From contig NZ_KB849726.1 of assembly GCF_000368865.1 (NCBI RefSeq), forward strand, positions 789,166 through 853,165: 64,000 nt of DNA, given 5' to 3'. The notes beneath the pieces are model-generated. The model was given only the letters and a program-made list of their open reading frames with translations. It was not told where the DNA came from and did no database searches. The stretch comes from Acinetobacter bouvetii DSM 14964 = CIP 107468. Its GTDB lineage: Bacteria > Pseudomonadota > Gammaproteobacteria > Pseudomonadales > Moraxellaceae. This document shows, piece by piece, positions 17,466-27,300 of the stretch (positions are counted from its first letter, which is position 1; each line of letters starts with the position of its first letter). The position numbers and the translations under genes were made by a program.

Positions 17466-17764
17466 TCGAGGGATCAATCAATGAATTTAAATTGACGGGA
17501 TGATTGCTTTCATCGCATTTAAAAAATTAATAATTTATATCAATTGAATCAAAGTTTTCATCGCCGCTTTTGGCCTTCTGCGCACAATTTTTTAGATCAT
17601 CTTGATGTTTTTCGACCTCTGCTGCGTTGTGGACTGTACGATGCCAAAAGAATCATTCATCACAGGGCGTTTGAGTTGGAAAATGCATCATTTTGCGTAT
17701 TTCAGTTGATATCCCAGTCTGAATGCTATGATAAGCCTTCAGCCAAAAAGAAGTAAAAGATCGT
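17466..17764. other. Intergenic region before dedA
   Basis: A small inverted repeat, TTGATC GAGG GATCAA, lies at 17462-17477 just after the SRPBCC stop. A 70-codon TTG-started frame at 17544-17756 has no ribosome binding site or family resemblance, and I leave it out. Nothing else is recognised. Confidence 0.35.
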
Positions 17765-18332
17765 ATGAACTGGACGGATCTTATTCAGCATTATGGGTAT
17801 TTCGCAGTATTTGCGGGCAGCTTGTTTGAAGGCGAAACCGTGCTGATGCTGGGCGCATATGCGGTTCATCAACATCTTTTAAATTTTTTGGCTCTTAATT
17901 GCTGCAGCAATGCTGGGCGGTTTTATTGGGGATCAATTTTATTATCAAGTTGGCCGCCGTTATGGGCAGAAAGTTATACAAAGCAAGCCTGAGCTTGCAA
18001 AAAAGTTTGATAAAGCCAGTCAATTTATTGAACGCTTTCCAGTTTTAACGATTTTACTGATGCGTTTTGCTTGGGGCTTAAGAACGGTACTTCCAATTGC
18101 TGTTGGCATTAAAGCTTATCCAATTTGGAAATATATATTCATTAATGTTTTGGCCTGTTTTATTTGGGCTTGGGCTGTCGTCACGGTGGGTCTGAAAGTT
18201 ACGCATGGGCTGCATATCTTTTGGGCAAAAATACTGTCTTATGACGATGATATTTATACAGTGATTGCTGTTGTTGCCTGTATTGCATTTGGCAGAATCG
18301 TTTATACGGCGGTTAAAAAACTGCGCGCCTAA
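17765..18332 (+). pseudogene. DedA-family membrane protein, frameshifted
   Basis: DedA/SNARE-associated proteins are inner-membrane flippase-type proteins of about 190-200 residues. The first 42 codons read MNWTDLIQHYGYFAVFAGSL...GETVLMLGAY...LLNF in one frame, then the frame changes at a run of six T (17884-17889). Dropping one T joins it to the next frame as NFWLLIAAAMLGGFIGDQFYYQ and gives a complete 188-residue DedA protein, including the GxxxGD...G..RR motif and the FAWGLRTVLPI segment. As read, translation ends at 17992 with a nonsense tail. Either a real single-base insertion, a phase-variable tract or a sequencing error. Confidence 0.88.
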
Positions 18333-18536
18333 AAGGTGGATCAGCTCTGCAATGCTGTCATAACAGTATGAAGGCTGGCAGGCAGGCAGCCTAAATGTTT
18401 GCGCTATGAATAATATGCATAGTAAAGCATTATTAAATATCATTTCATTCATATATTTTTCTTTTGTAATCTTAGTGCGGATATTCAAGATTATTTACAC
18501 AGCGCATTGCTCAGCTGTAACTCAGAGAATCTATTA

Positions 18537-19376
18537 ATGAAAAATTTTAAAGAAAAAGTTGCTGCTATTACGGGTGCCGGTTCAGGCATTGGGCGTCAGC
18601 TAGCCTTGCAGCTGGCGCAGCAGGGCGCTCATTTGGCTTTGAGCGATATGAATGAGCAGGGCTTGCTGGAAACGCTGAACTTACTGAAAGATTATCCAGT
18701 TAAAGTGACTTTAACAAAATTGGATGTTGCTGACCGCGAAGCTGTATATGCATGGGCGGAAAGCAGCTTTAATGAATTTGGCCAGCTGAACCTTATTTTC
18801 AATAATGCAGGCGTGGCTTTAGCCAGTACAGTTGAAGGCATGAGCTATGATGAGCTGGAATGGATTTTTAATATCAATTTCTGGGGTGTGGTTTATGGGA
18901 CCAAAGCCTTTTTGCCGTATTTAAAGCAAAGCGGTGAAGGCCATATTATCAATACATCGAGTTTATTCGGTCTGACTGCACAGCCGACGCAAAGCGCATA
19001 TAACGCAACGAAATTTGCAGTGCGCGGATTTACCGAAGCTTTGCGTCAAGAACTGGATATGGAAAATTGCGGTGTTAGCGCAACATCAGTACATCCAGGC
19101 GGCATCCGCACCAATATTGCTAATGCAGCGCGCATGAGTGACAGTATTCGTGCCTTAGGTATGAACCCAGAACGAGCCAGCCGTTCATTCAACAAAGTCT
19201 TAAAAACACCGCCGGAACAGGCAGCCAAAGTTATTCTAGATGCCGTAAAAGACAATAAGGCGCGTGTGCTGATAGGCAATGATGCAAAGCTTTTAGACTT
19301 GGTGCAGCGTGTTGCGCCATCGCATTATGCGCAGGCGCTGAATTTTTTTACCAAAAGAAAAGCCAAGAAGAAATAA
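18537..19376 (+). CDS. Short-chain dehydrogenase/reductase
   Basis: Classical SDR of 279 residues. The cofactor loop TGAGSGIG starts near residue 11, NNAG lies near residue 88 and the catalytic tyrosine and lysine are in YNATK near residue 156; after it comes VHPGG. The start ATG at 18537 is chosen over an upstream TTG, because MKNFKEKVAAITGAG is the usual SDR opening. The basic tail KRKAKKK is unusual. Substrate unknown. It converges on coq7, with a shared terminator. Confidence 0.85.
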   Translation: MKNFKEKVAAITGAGSGIGRQLALQLAQQGAHLALSDMNEQGLLETLNLLKDYPVKVTLTKLDVADREAVYAWAESSFNEFGQLNLIFNNAGVALASTVEGMSYDELEWIFNINFWGVVYGTKAFLPYLKQSGEGHIINTSSLFGLTAQPTQSAYNATKFAVRGFTEALRQELDMENCGVSATSVHPGGIRTNIANAARMSDSIRALGMNPERASRSFNKVLKTPPEQAAKVILDAVKDNKARVLIGNDAKLLDLVQRVAPSHYAQALNFFTKRKAKKK

Positions 19377-19392
19377 TACGCATGTTCTTGTC

Positions 19393-19420
19393 AAAAAAAG
19401 CCCGCATTTAGCGGGCTTTT
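19393..19420. terminator. Bidirectional terminator
   Basis: A perfect AAAAGCCCGC/GCGGGCTTTT stem with a five-base loop and flanking A and T runs, between the converging SDR and coq7 genes. Confidence 0.88.
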
Positions 19421-19437
19421 GAACAATGGGCTGAGAC

Positions 19438-20073
19438 TTAAATATAGTAGCTGGTTTTGGTCATGAGCTTTGAAATCGCGGTCATGGTAATGCGAACAGG
19501 AAGCGGCAAATCGACACCGCCGGCATCGAGCGCCGTATCGCGGTGATGCAGTTCATCTTCATTCATCTGCACTAAAATTTTACGTGAGCGTTCATCCTGT
19601 TCTGGAAGCTGGCTGATGTGGTGCTGCAGATGCATGCTGACCTGGCGTTCAGTCTCTGCGACAAAGCCCAGGCTGTATTTATCGCCGGCAATCCCTGCAA
19701 TGGCGCCCATGCCAAAAGACAGGCTGTACCAAACAGGATTCAGCAGGCTTGGCACACTGTCCAGCTCTTTTAAGCGGTCTTCACACCATGCTAAATGGTC
19801 TTGCTCTTCAATGGCAGCCTGTTCCATCTCTTTGCGCACATTCGGCAGCTTTGCTGTTAAGGCTTGACCGTGATAAAGCGCCTGCGCGCAGACCTCACCG
19901 CTGTGATTCACCCGCATGAGGCCGGCAACATGCCGCGCTTCACTCACGGCCAATGGCGCTTCAGACTGATTGCCTGGATTTTCACGATGCGCTGATGTCG
20001 AGCCTGGCACTAAGCTGCGCAATGCTTGGTCAAAAGAATGAATAAGCTTGTCGAGGCCTGTATATTGACGCAT
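19438..20073 (-). CDS. coq7: Demethoxyubiquinone hydroxylase
   Basis: Coq7/Cat5-type di-iron hydroxylase of ubiquinone biosynthesis, 211 residues. It replaces the flavin enzyme UbiF in organisms such as Acinetobacter and Pseudomonas. Iron ligands are visible as the Glu in HSGEVCAQ, EEQDHLAW (ExxH), ETERQVSMHLQHH, and NEDELHHRD near the C-terminus. It is membrane-associated. It begins 3 bases after the stop of the upstream LplT-like gene on the same strand, so the two are cotranscribed. Confidence 0.93.
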   Translation of the reverse strand: MRQYTGLDKLIHSFDQALRSLVPGSTSAHRENPGNQSEAPLAVSEARHVAGLMRVNHSGEVCAQALYHGQALTAKLPNVRKEMEQAAIEEQDHLAWCEDRLKELDSVPSLLNPVWYSLSFGMGAIAGIAGDKYSLGFVAETERQVSMHLQHHISQLPEQDERSRKILVQMNEDELHHRDTALDAGGVDLPLPVRITMTAISKLMTKTSYYI

Positions 20074-20076
20074 GGA

Positions 20077-21396
20077 TTAATCCTCCGGTAAGACTTGCGC
20101 AGTATTCAGCATCGGCTTTAAGCGGCGCAGCAGCCAGAAGCTGAAGATTGCGCTGAGCACTGCAGTAATGCTGAACAGTATTTTAATATCAATCTTTAGG
20201 ATGCTTAAGATGATAATTGAGAATATAGCAGAAGATACCATGAAAACGGCATTCAAAATATTGTTGGCGGCCACGATGCGCGCGCGGTGTGAGCGGGGGG
20301 AAAAGGCCTGCATCATGGCGTACAGCGGCACAATATAAAAACCGCCGCTGATGCCGAGCAGAGTCACCGCAAGCATCACATGGTAATAGCTCCAGCCGCC
20401 ATGGAAGACCTCATAGAGTCCGAGCAGCTTGCCGCTTTGCTCCGGCACGAAAGCCAAACTGCCGGCCAAATAAAAAGCAAAGAGCGTTAAGCCAATGGCG
20501 CCAATCGGCACCATTTTAATATTGACTTCTGTTCCGCCTAATTTACGGCACAGCAAAGAACCCACGCCAATTCCGACAGAGAAGAAGGTCAGCAGCAGGC
20601 TTACGACATTTTCTGAAGCGTGTAAATTTTGCTGCGTGAGCTGCGGAATTTGAGTCAGGTAGGTTGCGCCGTAAAACCAGTACCAAGAGTTGCCCAATAA
20701 AATAGTAAAAATCAGCGGCAGGCTTTTGGCGTGTTTTAGCGTTTGGAAACTGGTGCGGAAAAAGTTCCAGTCCACTGTTAAATCTGCGGCGGTGACTTGC
20801 TGCTTTAAAATAAACGTGCTGGATAAATAGCCTAAGGCTGCAATCGTCAGTACGGTCACGCTGATCCAAAGCAAATTGCCGTCAGAGCCTGAAATGACTG
20901 CGCCGCCTAAAATCATGCCAATCAGGATCGCCATAGATGTGCCGGATTGAAACAGCGCATTGCCAGACATCAGCTCGTTGGGCTTTAAGATTTCAGGCAA
21001 AATGGCATATTTGATCGGGCCAAAGAAGGTTGAATGTGTTCCCATAAGGAATAATGCCAGCAGCAGCAGCCATAAATTGCCCAGCAGAAAGCCCGCCGCG
21101 CCAATCAGCATGATGACAATTTCAGCAATTTTCAGCATTCGAACAAGCTGTGAGCGTTCGTACTTATCTGCCAGCTGCCCAGCGGTCGCAGAGAAAATAA
21201 AGTAAGGTAAAATGAACAGCAGCGCGGCAAAGTTATTTAATGTGCTGATACTTGCGGTTTGCTGCTGAATCCATCCGTAGGTGATGACCAAAAGTAAAGC
21301 CTGTTTATACACGTTGTCATTCAATGCCCCAAAAAATTGAGTGAGAAACATGGGCAGAAATCGGCGGGTACCTAGAAGATGTTCACTGTTCTTCAT
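20077..21396 (-). CDS. LplT-like MFS lysophospholipid transporter
   Basis: MFS protein of 439 residues with 12 predicted helices. The N-terminus FLTQFFGALNDNVYKQ and the loop GTHSTFFGPIKYAILPE near residue 120 are hallmarks of the LplT family, which flips lysophospholipids such as 2-acyl-GPE back across the inner membrane, often paired or fused with the acyltransferase Aas. No aas gene is adjacent. It is encoded directly ahead of coq7, a quinone gene, and both act at the inner membrane. I withhold the symbol because transport has not been shown for this branch. Confidence 0.82.
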   Translation of the reverse strand: MKNSEHLLGTRRFLPMFLTQFFGALNDNVYKQALLLVITYGWIQQQTASISTLNNFAALLFILPYFIFSATAGQLADKYERSQLVRMLKIAEIVIMLIGAAGFLLGNLWLLLLALFLMGTHSTFFGPIKYAILPEILKPNELMSGNALFQSGTSMAILIGMILGGAVISGSDGNLLWISVTVLTIAALGYLSSTFILKQQVTAADLTVDWNFFRTSFQTLKHAKSLPLIFTILLGNSWYWFYGATYLTQIPQLTQQNLHASENVVSLLLTFFSVGIGVGSLLCRKLGGTEVNIKMVPIGAIGLTLFAFYLAGSLAFVPEQSGKLLGLYEVFHGGWSYYHVMLAVTLLGISGGFYIVPLYAMMQAFSPRSHRARIVAANNILNAVFMVSSAIFSIIILSILKIDIKILFSITAVLSAIFSFWLLRRLKPMLNTAQVLPED

Positions 21397-21576
21397 ATGA
21401 TGAATACTGCAATTAAGTTTTATTAAGAAATGTGAGTGTTTGGTAAAACATCGAAAAAAATCATGTAAGATACTTTTCAGCTTAGGGAATGGTAAAAACC
21501 AATAGATTTAAGTTCTTTAGCTCATAATTTGTTGATTAAATAGTCCATTACATAAAGAATTTCTTTAGAGTTTGCT

Positions 21577-24330
21577 ATGCCTGCAAAAATTAATTTTAAA
21601 AAGACAATGCTTCACCTCAGTATGAGTCACCTCATACACAGGCATCATAGCAATAAATGCTTATGGATGAGCATCTTTTTAACGCTTCTGACGCAGCAAA
21701 GCATGGCTGAAACAAATGAAAAAGCGACACCGGTTGCAGATGCGACTCAAGCAGAGATGGTCGAGAAGCTCAAGAGTGAAGCTGTAAAGCAGGGGCTTGA
21801 TTCCCAGTCTAACTTGGAAACGATTCAAAATATAGAATCAGTCCAAAAGGCCGTCCCTGAGCCGGACAGCATGCAAATGCTGCAGCAGCAGGAACAGTCT
21901 GCAGCATCTATTGAAGCATTTAAGCCCATTGAGTTTGAAGATTTGCAGGATTTGCCAATAGAGCCTGTAGATCAAACCATGGCCAATGAAATTCTGCAGG
22001 TCGCGGAAAATGCGAAGCGTGAAGCGCAGAACTACAGGGCAACTCAAAATATTGAAAATACTGTTGCAGATATGACGCAGCAGGAACTCGCTCAGATTAA
22101 TCAGGCGCCGGTCAATGTTGATCAGCTGATGAGCAGCATTCGCGCTGACAGTGAAATTGCAGTCTCTCAAAATGAAAATGCCACTACCTTAAGTACGGCT
22201 TTTCCAGAGGAACAGGCGGTTGATGACAAGGATCTGAATTTCTTTAAGCGGATGCTCTATAAAATCCGTCCGCCGCGTGAGCTGAATACAGCAAAAGTGC
22301 CGCGCATCAGTGCAGATGTGGTATTTACCGCAGTCAGCAATAGCAGTGAGGCCAGCAATAAAGCTTACGCGGCGGCCCTGGATAATTTAAAGGCCAATAT
22401 CAAAGGCAAGCTTTCGAGTTATACCGTAGAGTCTTTCAGTGACTTTCCCTCGGCTCTGCCGCAGTTAAGAACTTTGTCGAATCAGGCGGCGCAAGCGGTT
22501 GGTTTTTATAATGCGAGCTTTAAGTTTGAAAAAGTCAGTGACAATAAGGTCAAAGTTTCTGTCACGCCAAATGAACCTGTACTGGTGAAAGAACATAATG
22601 TTGAATTCAGCGGTGCTGGCGCAAATCAGGCGCAGTTCCAAGTAATCAGTGTTTTGCCAGATCAGGACGTCGGTGATATTTTCAATCATGGCGCTTATGA
22701 AACGACGAAAACCCGTATTACGGATGCCGCTTCAAACAACGGTTATTTTGATTCCTATTGGCGCCTGCATGATGTCAAAGTCGCGCAGCCGCAAAATACT
22801 GCAGATATCAATTTGCGCTATGAAACTGGGGAGCGCTATAAACTTGGCGATGTGGAATTCCGCATGAGTAATCCTGCAGATGAATTCCCGCTGGACCCAG
22901 ATATTCTTGAAAGCCTTGTGACTTGGGAAGACGGCGCAGATTTTACCTTTTGGCGTGTCAATGGTTTAGCCAATAACCTCACCAACTCCCGCTATTTTAA
23001 CTACACGCTGGTCGATGCCGTGCGCCCAGACCCGATTGAAAAACAGCTGGAGCTGCCGCCGGATATTCAGGCTTTGGTCGATCAAAACCAGCTGGAAGAA
23101 AGTTCCACCCGCGTTCAAGATAAGAAAGCAGTCGCATCCAGCAAGGAAGTTTCACAAAATGTGGTCAATGAAGACCAGTTTGCCGGCGTGAAAGATCAGG
23201 AACAGAATGCCAATATCCGCAGCCTGCAAAAAAGTCAGAATGAAAAAGAGCAGGAACAGGATATCTTAAAAGCGCAGGCGCGTGAAACCAAGGTCGTTCC
23301 TGTGATTGTGACATTGAATGCGGATAAGCTGAACAGTGCCGAAATTGGCGCCGGTTTCGGCACAGACACAGGCGCACGCTTACGCGGCCAGTACCGCCGG
23401 GCAATTGTGAATAAGCGCGGTCATACTTTTGACGCCAACCTGGAACTTTCGCAAATCCGCCAGTCTTTGGAAGGCCACTACAACATTCCATATAACCATC
23501 CATTGAATGATTATATTAGCTTGGTTGGCGGTTATGAGCGTGAAGAGCGCGATGATGTCGGGCAGAATGTCAATTTGATGATTGAATCTGCTGTTGCCGG
23601 AGTTGACCGTGTGATTAAAAATCCGCGCGGCAGCTGGCAGCATACGTTTGGCTTGCGCTACCGTTTAGACAGAATTACTCAGGATGGGATCATCGACCCT
23701 GCGGAAATTCCAGAAGCGTTTTTGGTCAATACCAACAATCAGCAGCAGTCTTTATTGTTCGGCTATGAAGCCTCCCGCACGATCAGCGATAAGCGGGTCA
23801 ATCCGAGCAAAGGATTTAAGCAAACCTATAAAATTGAACTGGGTTCGGAAAGTTTATTGTCTGATGCCGATATGGCGATTTTAAATGCAGGCTGGCGCTT
23901 TATTTACTCGCTGGGTGAAAATGACAATCACCAGTTTGTTGGACGCAGCGATCTCGGTTATATTTTTACGAAAGATTTTAACAAGGTGCCGTATAACTTG
24001 CGTTTCTTTACGGGCGGCGATCAAAGTATTCGCGGATTTGACTATAAGAGCCTTGCTGCGGAAGAGAACGGTTTTAAAGTGGGCGGCCAGGCTTTAGCTA
24101 TTGGCTCATTAGAATATAATTATCAATTTAAAGAAGGATGGCGCGCGGCTGTTTTCAGTGATTTCGGCAACGCATATGACAAGGATTTTAATACTGAAAC
24201 GGCTTATGGCGCAGGTGTCGGCATCCGCTGGGCTTCACCGATTGGCCCAATCCGTATTGACGTGGCGACAGGGCTTTCAGATGATAACCACCCGATCCGC
24301 GTACATTTCTTTATTGGCTCACAACTATAA
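21577..24330 (+). CDS. tamA: TamA, BamA-type outer-membrane protein with extensions
   Basis: Outer-membrane barrel of the translocation and assembly module, which with TamB supports outer-membrane assembly and lipid transport. The C-terminal half is a BamA/TamA 16-strand barrel: GGDQSIRGFDY near residue 815 is the conserved (V/I)RGF loop, and the protein ends in strand-like RVHFFIGSQL. POTRA domains precede it (about residues 230-480). At 917 residues it is far longer than E. coli TamA (577). The excess is a Gln/Glu-rich, low-complexity N-terminal region of about 190 residues and a second charged Gln-rich insert near 500-570 between POTRA and barrel. The exact start among several methionines is unsure. 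tamB follows by 21 bases. Confidence 0.93.
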   Translation: MPAKINFKKTMLHLSMSHLIHRHHSNKCLWMSIFLTLLTQQSMAETNEKATPVADATQAEMVEKLKSEAVKQGLDSQSNLETIQNIESVQKAVPEPDSMQMLQQQEQSAASIEAFKPIEFEDLQDLPIEPVDQTMANEILQVAENAKREAQNYRATQNIENTVADMTQQELAQINQAPVNVDQLMSSIRADSEIAVSQNENATTLSTAFPEEQAVDDKDLNFFKRMLYKIRPPRELNTAKVPRISADVVFTAVSNSSEASNKAYAAALDNLKANIKGKLSSYTVESFSDFPSALPQLRTLSNQAAQAVGFYNASFKFEKVSDNKVKVSVTPNEPVLVKEHNVEFSGAGANQAQFQVISVLPDQDVGDIFNHGAYETTKTRITDAASNNGYFDSYWRLHDVKVAQPQNTADINLRYETGERYKLGDVEFRMSNPADEFPLDPDILESLVTWEDGADFTFWRVNGLANNLTNSRYFNYTLVDAVRPDPIEKQLELPPDIQALVDQNQLEESSTRVQDKKAVASSKEVSQNVVNEDQFAGVKDQEQNANIRSLQKSQNEKEQEQDILKAQARETKVVPVIVTLNADKLNSAEIGAGFGTDTGARLRGQYRRAIVNKRGHTFDANLELSQIRQSLEGHYNIPYNHPLNDYISLVGGYEREERDDVGQNVNLMIESAVAGVDRVIKNPRGSWQHTFGLRYRLDRITQDGIIDPAEIPEAFLVNTNNQQQSLLFGYEASRTISDKRVNPSKGFKQTYKIELGSESLLSDADMAILNAGWRFIYSLGENDNHQFVGRSDLGYIFTKDFNKVPYNLRFFTGGDQSIRGFDYKSLAAEENGFKVGGQALAIGSLEYNYQFKEGWRAAVFSDFGNAYDKDFNTETAYGAGVGIRWASPIGPIRIDVATGLSDDNHPIRVHFFIGSQL

Positions 24331-24351
24331 TTTTAAGGTGATTTAACCGTT

Positions 24352-27300
24352 ATGGCTGAACAGCAGCAAAATCCTGAACCAGAAAATGCGCCTGACGTAT
24401 TGCCACAAAAACGCCGCATTTTGCGCAGTGTCTTATTGTCATTGCTGTTTATGGTCGTGTTGCTGATATCTGCGCTTGCGGTCATGTTTTCTACGGACAA
24501 AGGCAGTAAATTTCTGCTGGACCGGGTTTTGGAACGCCAAAAAATCATTCATTACGAGTATGAAGGCGGCAATTTATGGCGCGGGTTAATTCTGCGCAAT
24601 GTTTTGGTCAGCTTAAAGCCGGTAGATGTCAAAATTGACCGTGCAGACGTGACTCTGGGCTGGCGCGCAATTCTGAATAAAGAAATTCATTTGAACAGTG
24701 CAGATGTCCGAAATCTGCAAATTATTACCAAAAGCCCGCCTAGTGATGAGCCGTTTAAGTTTAATGAAATCCGCCTGCCGTTTGTGCTGCGTGTAGACAA
24801 AGCGGATGTCGATCACCTGCTGATTCAAACCCATGCAGCCAGTGTAAATTTTGATGATATTCAACTGAACGAAGGGCTGTGGTCAGGTACAGAACTAAAG
24901 TTTGAAAACTCGCGCATGAATATGGGTTACTTAAGCGTGCGCAATGCCACAGGCAAGATGAAATTTGAAGGAAAATATCCTTTAAATGCGACTGGCATCG
25001 TAAACTTGCCGTCTTTAAATGACAGCTTAAATATTAAAGATATTGCCGTGAATGCCCGCGGTACTTTAGATACTATTCAGGCAGGTATTGCGACCAATAC
25101 ACCTGATTTGCTGGCGGGCTGGGCCGTTGTTCATCCAATGCGTCCGCATGTGCCGATGCAGGGCGAGTTAAAGTTTAAAAACTATCATTTGCCATTATTG
25201 ACTGAGCAAAAGCTGTTTGTGAAAAACGGCCTAGGCAAATTCAAGGGGGATATTCAGCGTTTAAACTTAAATGTCATTACAGACTTAACCGGTGCGAATA
25301 TTCCACAAGGCCAGTACAGTGCTGTGATGCATACAGATCTTGTGCATCAGCTGAATATTGATCATGTGAATGGCCAGCTGATGAAAGGCGCCGTAAACTT
25401 GTCGGGTGTGGTGAGCTGGAAAGATCATGTTACTTGGGACATGCAAGGCCGATTAGACAAACTGAACCCTAAAGATAAATTAATTCCGCAAGTGGTACAG
25501 GATTTTCTGCCACCAAGTCTAGATGCTAAAATTGCATCTAAAGGCGCTTTAGAAAAAGGGATACATTTAACAGCGCTGGTTGATTTTGACCGTTACGAAA
25601 CGTGGAATCTCAAATTTGATCAAGATCCAGAAAAGAATAAAAAAGCGCAGCCGATGCTGTTGGATGTGTCTTGGAAAAATATTGACCGCACTGTACCGTA
25701 TGTGGGCTGGCTCAGCAGTGAATCGGGCAATGCGAAACTCGCATTGGTTGCAGATCAGCAGAATATTCACGTAACCACTAAAGTTGCGCGCCATGAAAAA
25801 GGCATGCTGCCGCCGGGAATGTATCAAGCGCAGCTGAATGTAAAAAATAATAATTTGAACGTGCCAAGCTTCAGCTACCTTGCAGATAAAGGCCAATTAA
25901 CGGGCAGTGCAGCAGTTCAATTGCCGACTGATAAGCGTCAGCTGAAATGGAATGCGCTGCTGAATGCCAAAGACTTTAACCCGCAGACCGTTGCGGCAGC
26001 TGCGCCAGTCAATTTGCTGAATGGCTCAATCCGGGCCAATGGCTACGCCAAGCCGAATCAGCAAATTATTCATTTAAGCGCAATTGATCTAACGGGACGC
26101 CTGGCGCAGCAGAATGAAACGATTCGCTTAACAGGCAGCAGTACTGCAGCATTGCTTTTCCATGATGTGAAAGCAGGCGGCGGGTTTAAAAGCTTCGCAG
26201 TCAATTACGACGGCAATTTATCCGCCAGTCAAATTGAAGCCAGCAAAGGCCTGTTAAAGCTGCGCGTTTCAGGGACGCCAGAACTGATTCATGTTGCTGA
26301 ATTAAAGCATGATGGTGTTGCGGGCAAAATTTTTGCCAGCGGTTTAGTAAATTTGAAAAATGGTATTGGCTGGGATATCAACGCATCACTGGTGCATTTT
26401 AAACCGCATTACTTTGCATCGAATATCCGCGGTGAACTGTCAGGCACCTTGAAAACGCAAGGGCTTTGGTCCGATGCTTTAAAACGCATTCAAATTCAGC
26501 GCCTAAACTTGGCAGGCATCATCAACAATAAGCCTGTGCGCGGTAAAGGCAATTTGGCTTTGGTCATTAACTCCAACCAAAAAGGCTTTATGCCGCAGCA
26601 GTTTGAAGCCAATGATTTATTTCTGGCCTATGCCAGCAACCAAATTCAAGCGACAGGCAATGCGCAGAGCTTACGTTTGAAGGTTAATGCGCCAGCACTG
26701 TACGAGCTTTACGGCGGCTTGCGCGGCCGTGCGTATGGCTACTTGAATATGCAAGTTCAGCCCCGCCTGCAGGCTTCTGCTAACCTGGCTGTCGATAATT
26801 TTGGCTTTAATCATTTATTCAGCGTGAAAAAAATGCGCGTACAGGGTGAGCTGCCAACTTCGCAAACCACACCAGCCTTACTGGTTGCCCGTTTGGAAAG
26901 TTTGCGCAGCGGTACGCGCGAAATTCAGCAGGGCGAAATTTCTTTGGCGGGTACACGCAATGCGCATGTGCTGAAAGTCAGCGCGGAAAACAAATTATCT
27001 AAATTTAAAGTGCAGCTGGCAGGCGGCTTTAATGCGCAAAATAACTGGCTGGGGCAAATCCAAAAGGGTGATTTTGACTCCTTGCGTACCCGTTTAGTAC
27101 AGCGCCAAAATGCATCAATCATTTATACCTCTGCTCAATCGGATTTATTTATCGGTGCGCATTGCTGGATGAGCCAGCAAAGTGAGCTGTGCTTTGATCA
27201 GCCTATTCGGGTCAATCCAAATCGCGGCAATGTTTCTTTTATTACCCGCAATTTAGATTTAAGCGACTTCGCGGCCTTTATGCCAGAAGGCCTAGCCATT

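Noticed and set aside
17544..17756. 70-codon TTG-started frame before dedA
   Set aside because: No ribosome binding site, no known motif, AT-rich intergenic background.
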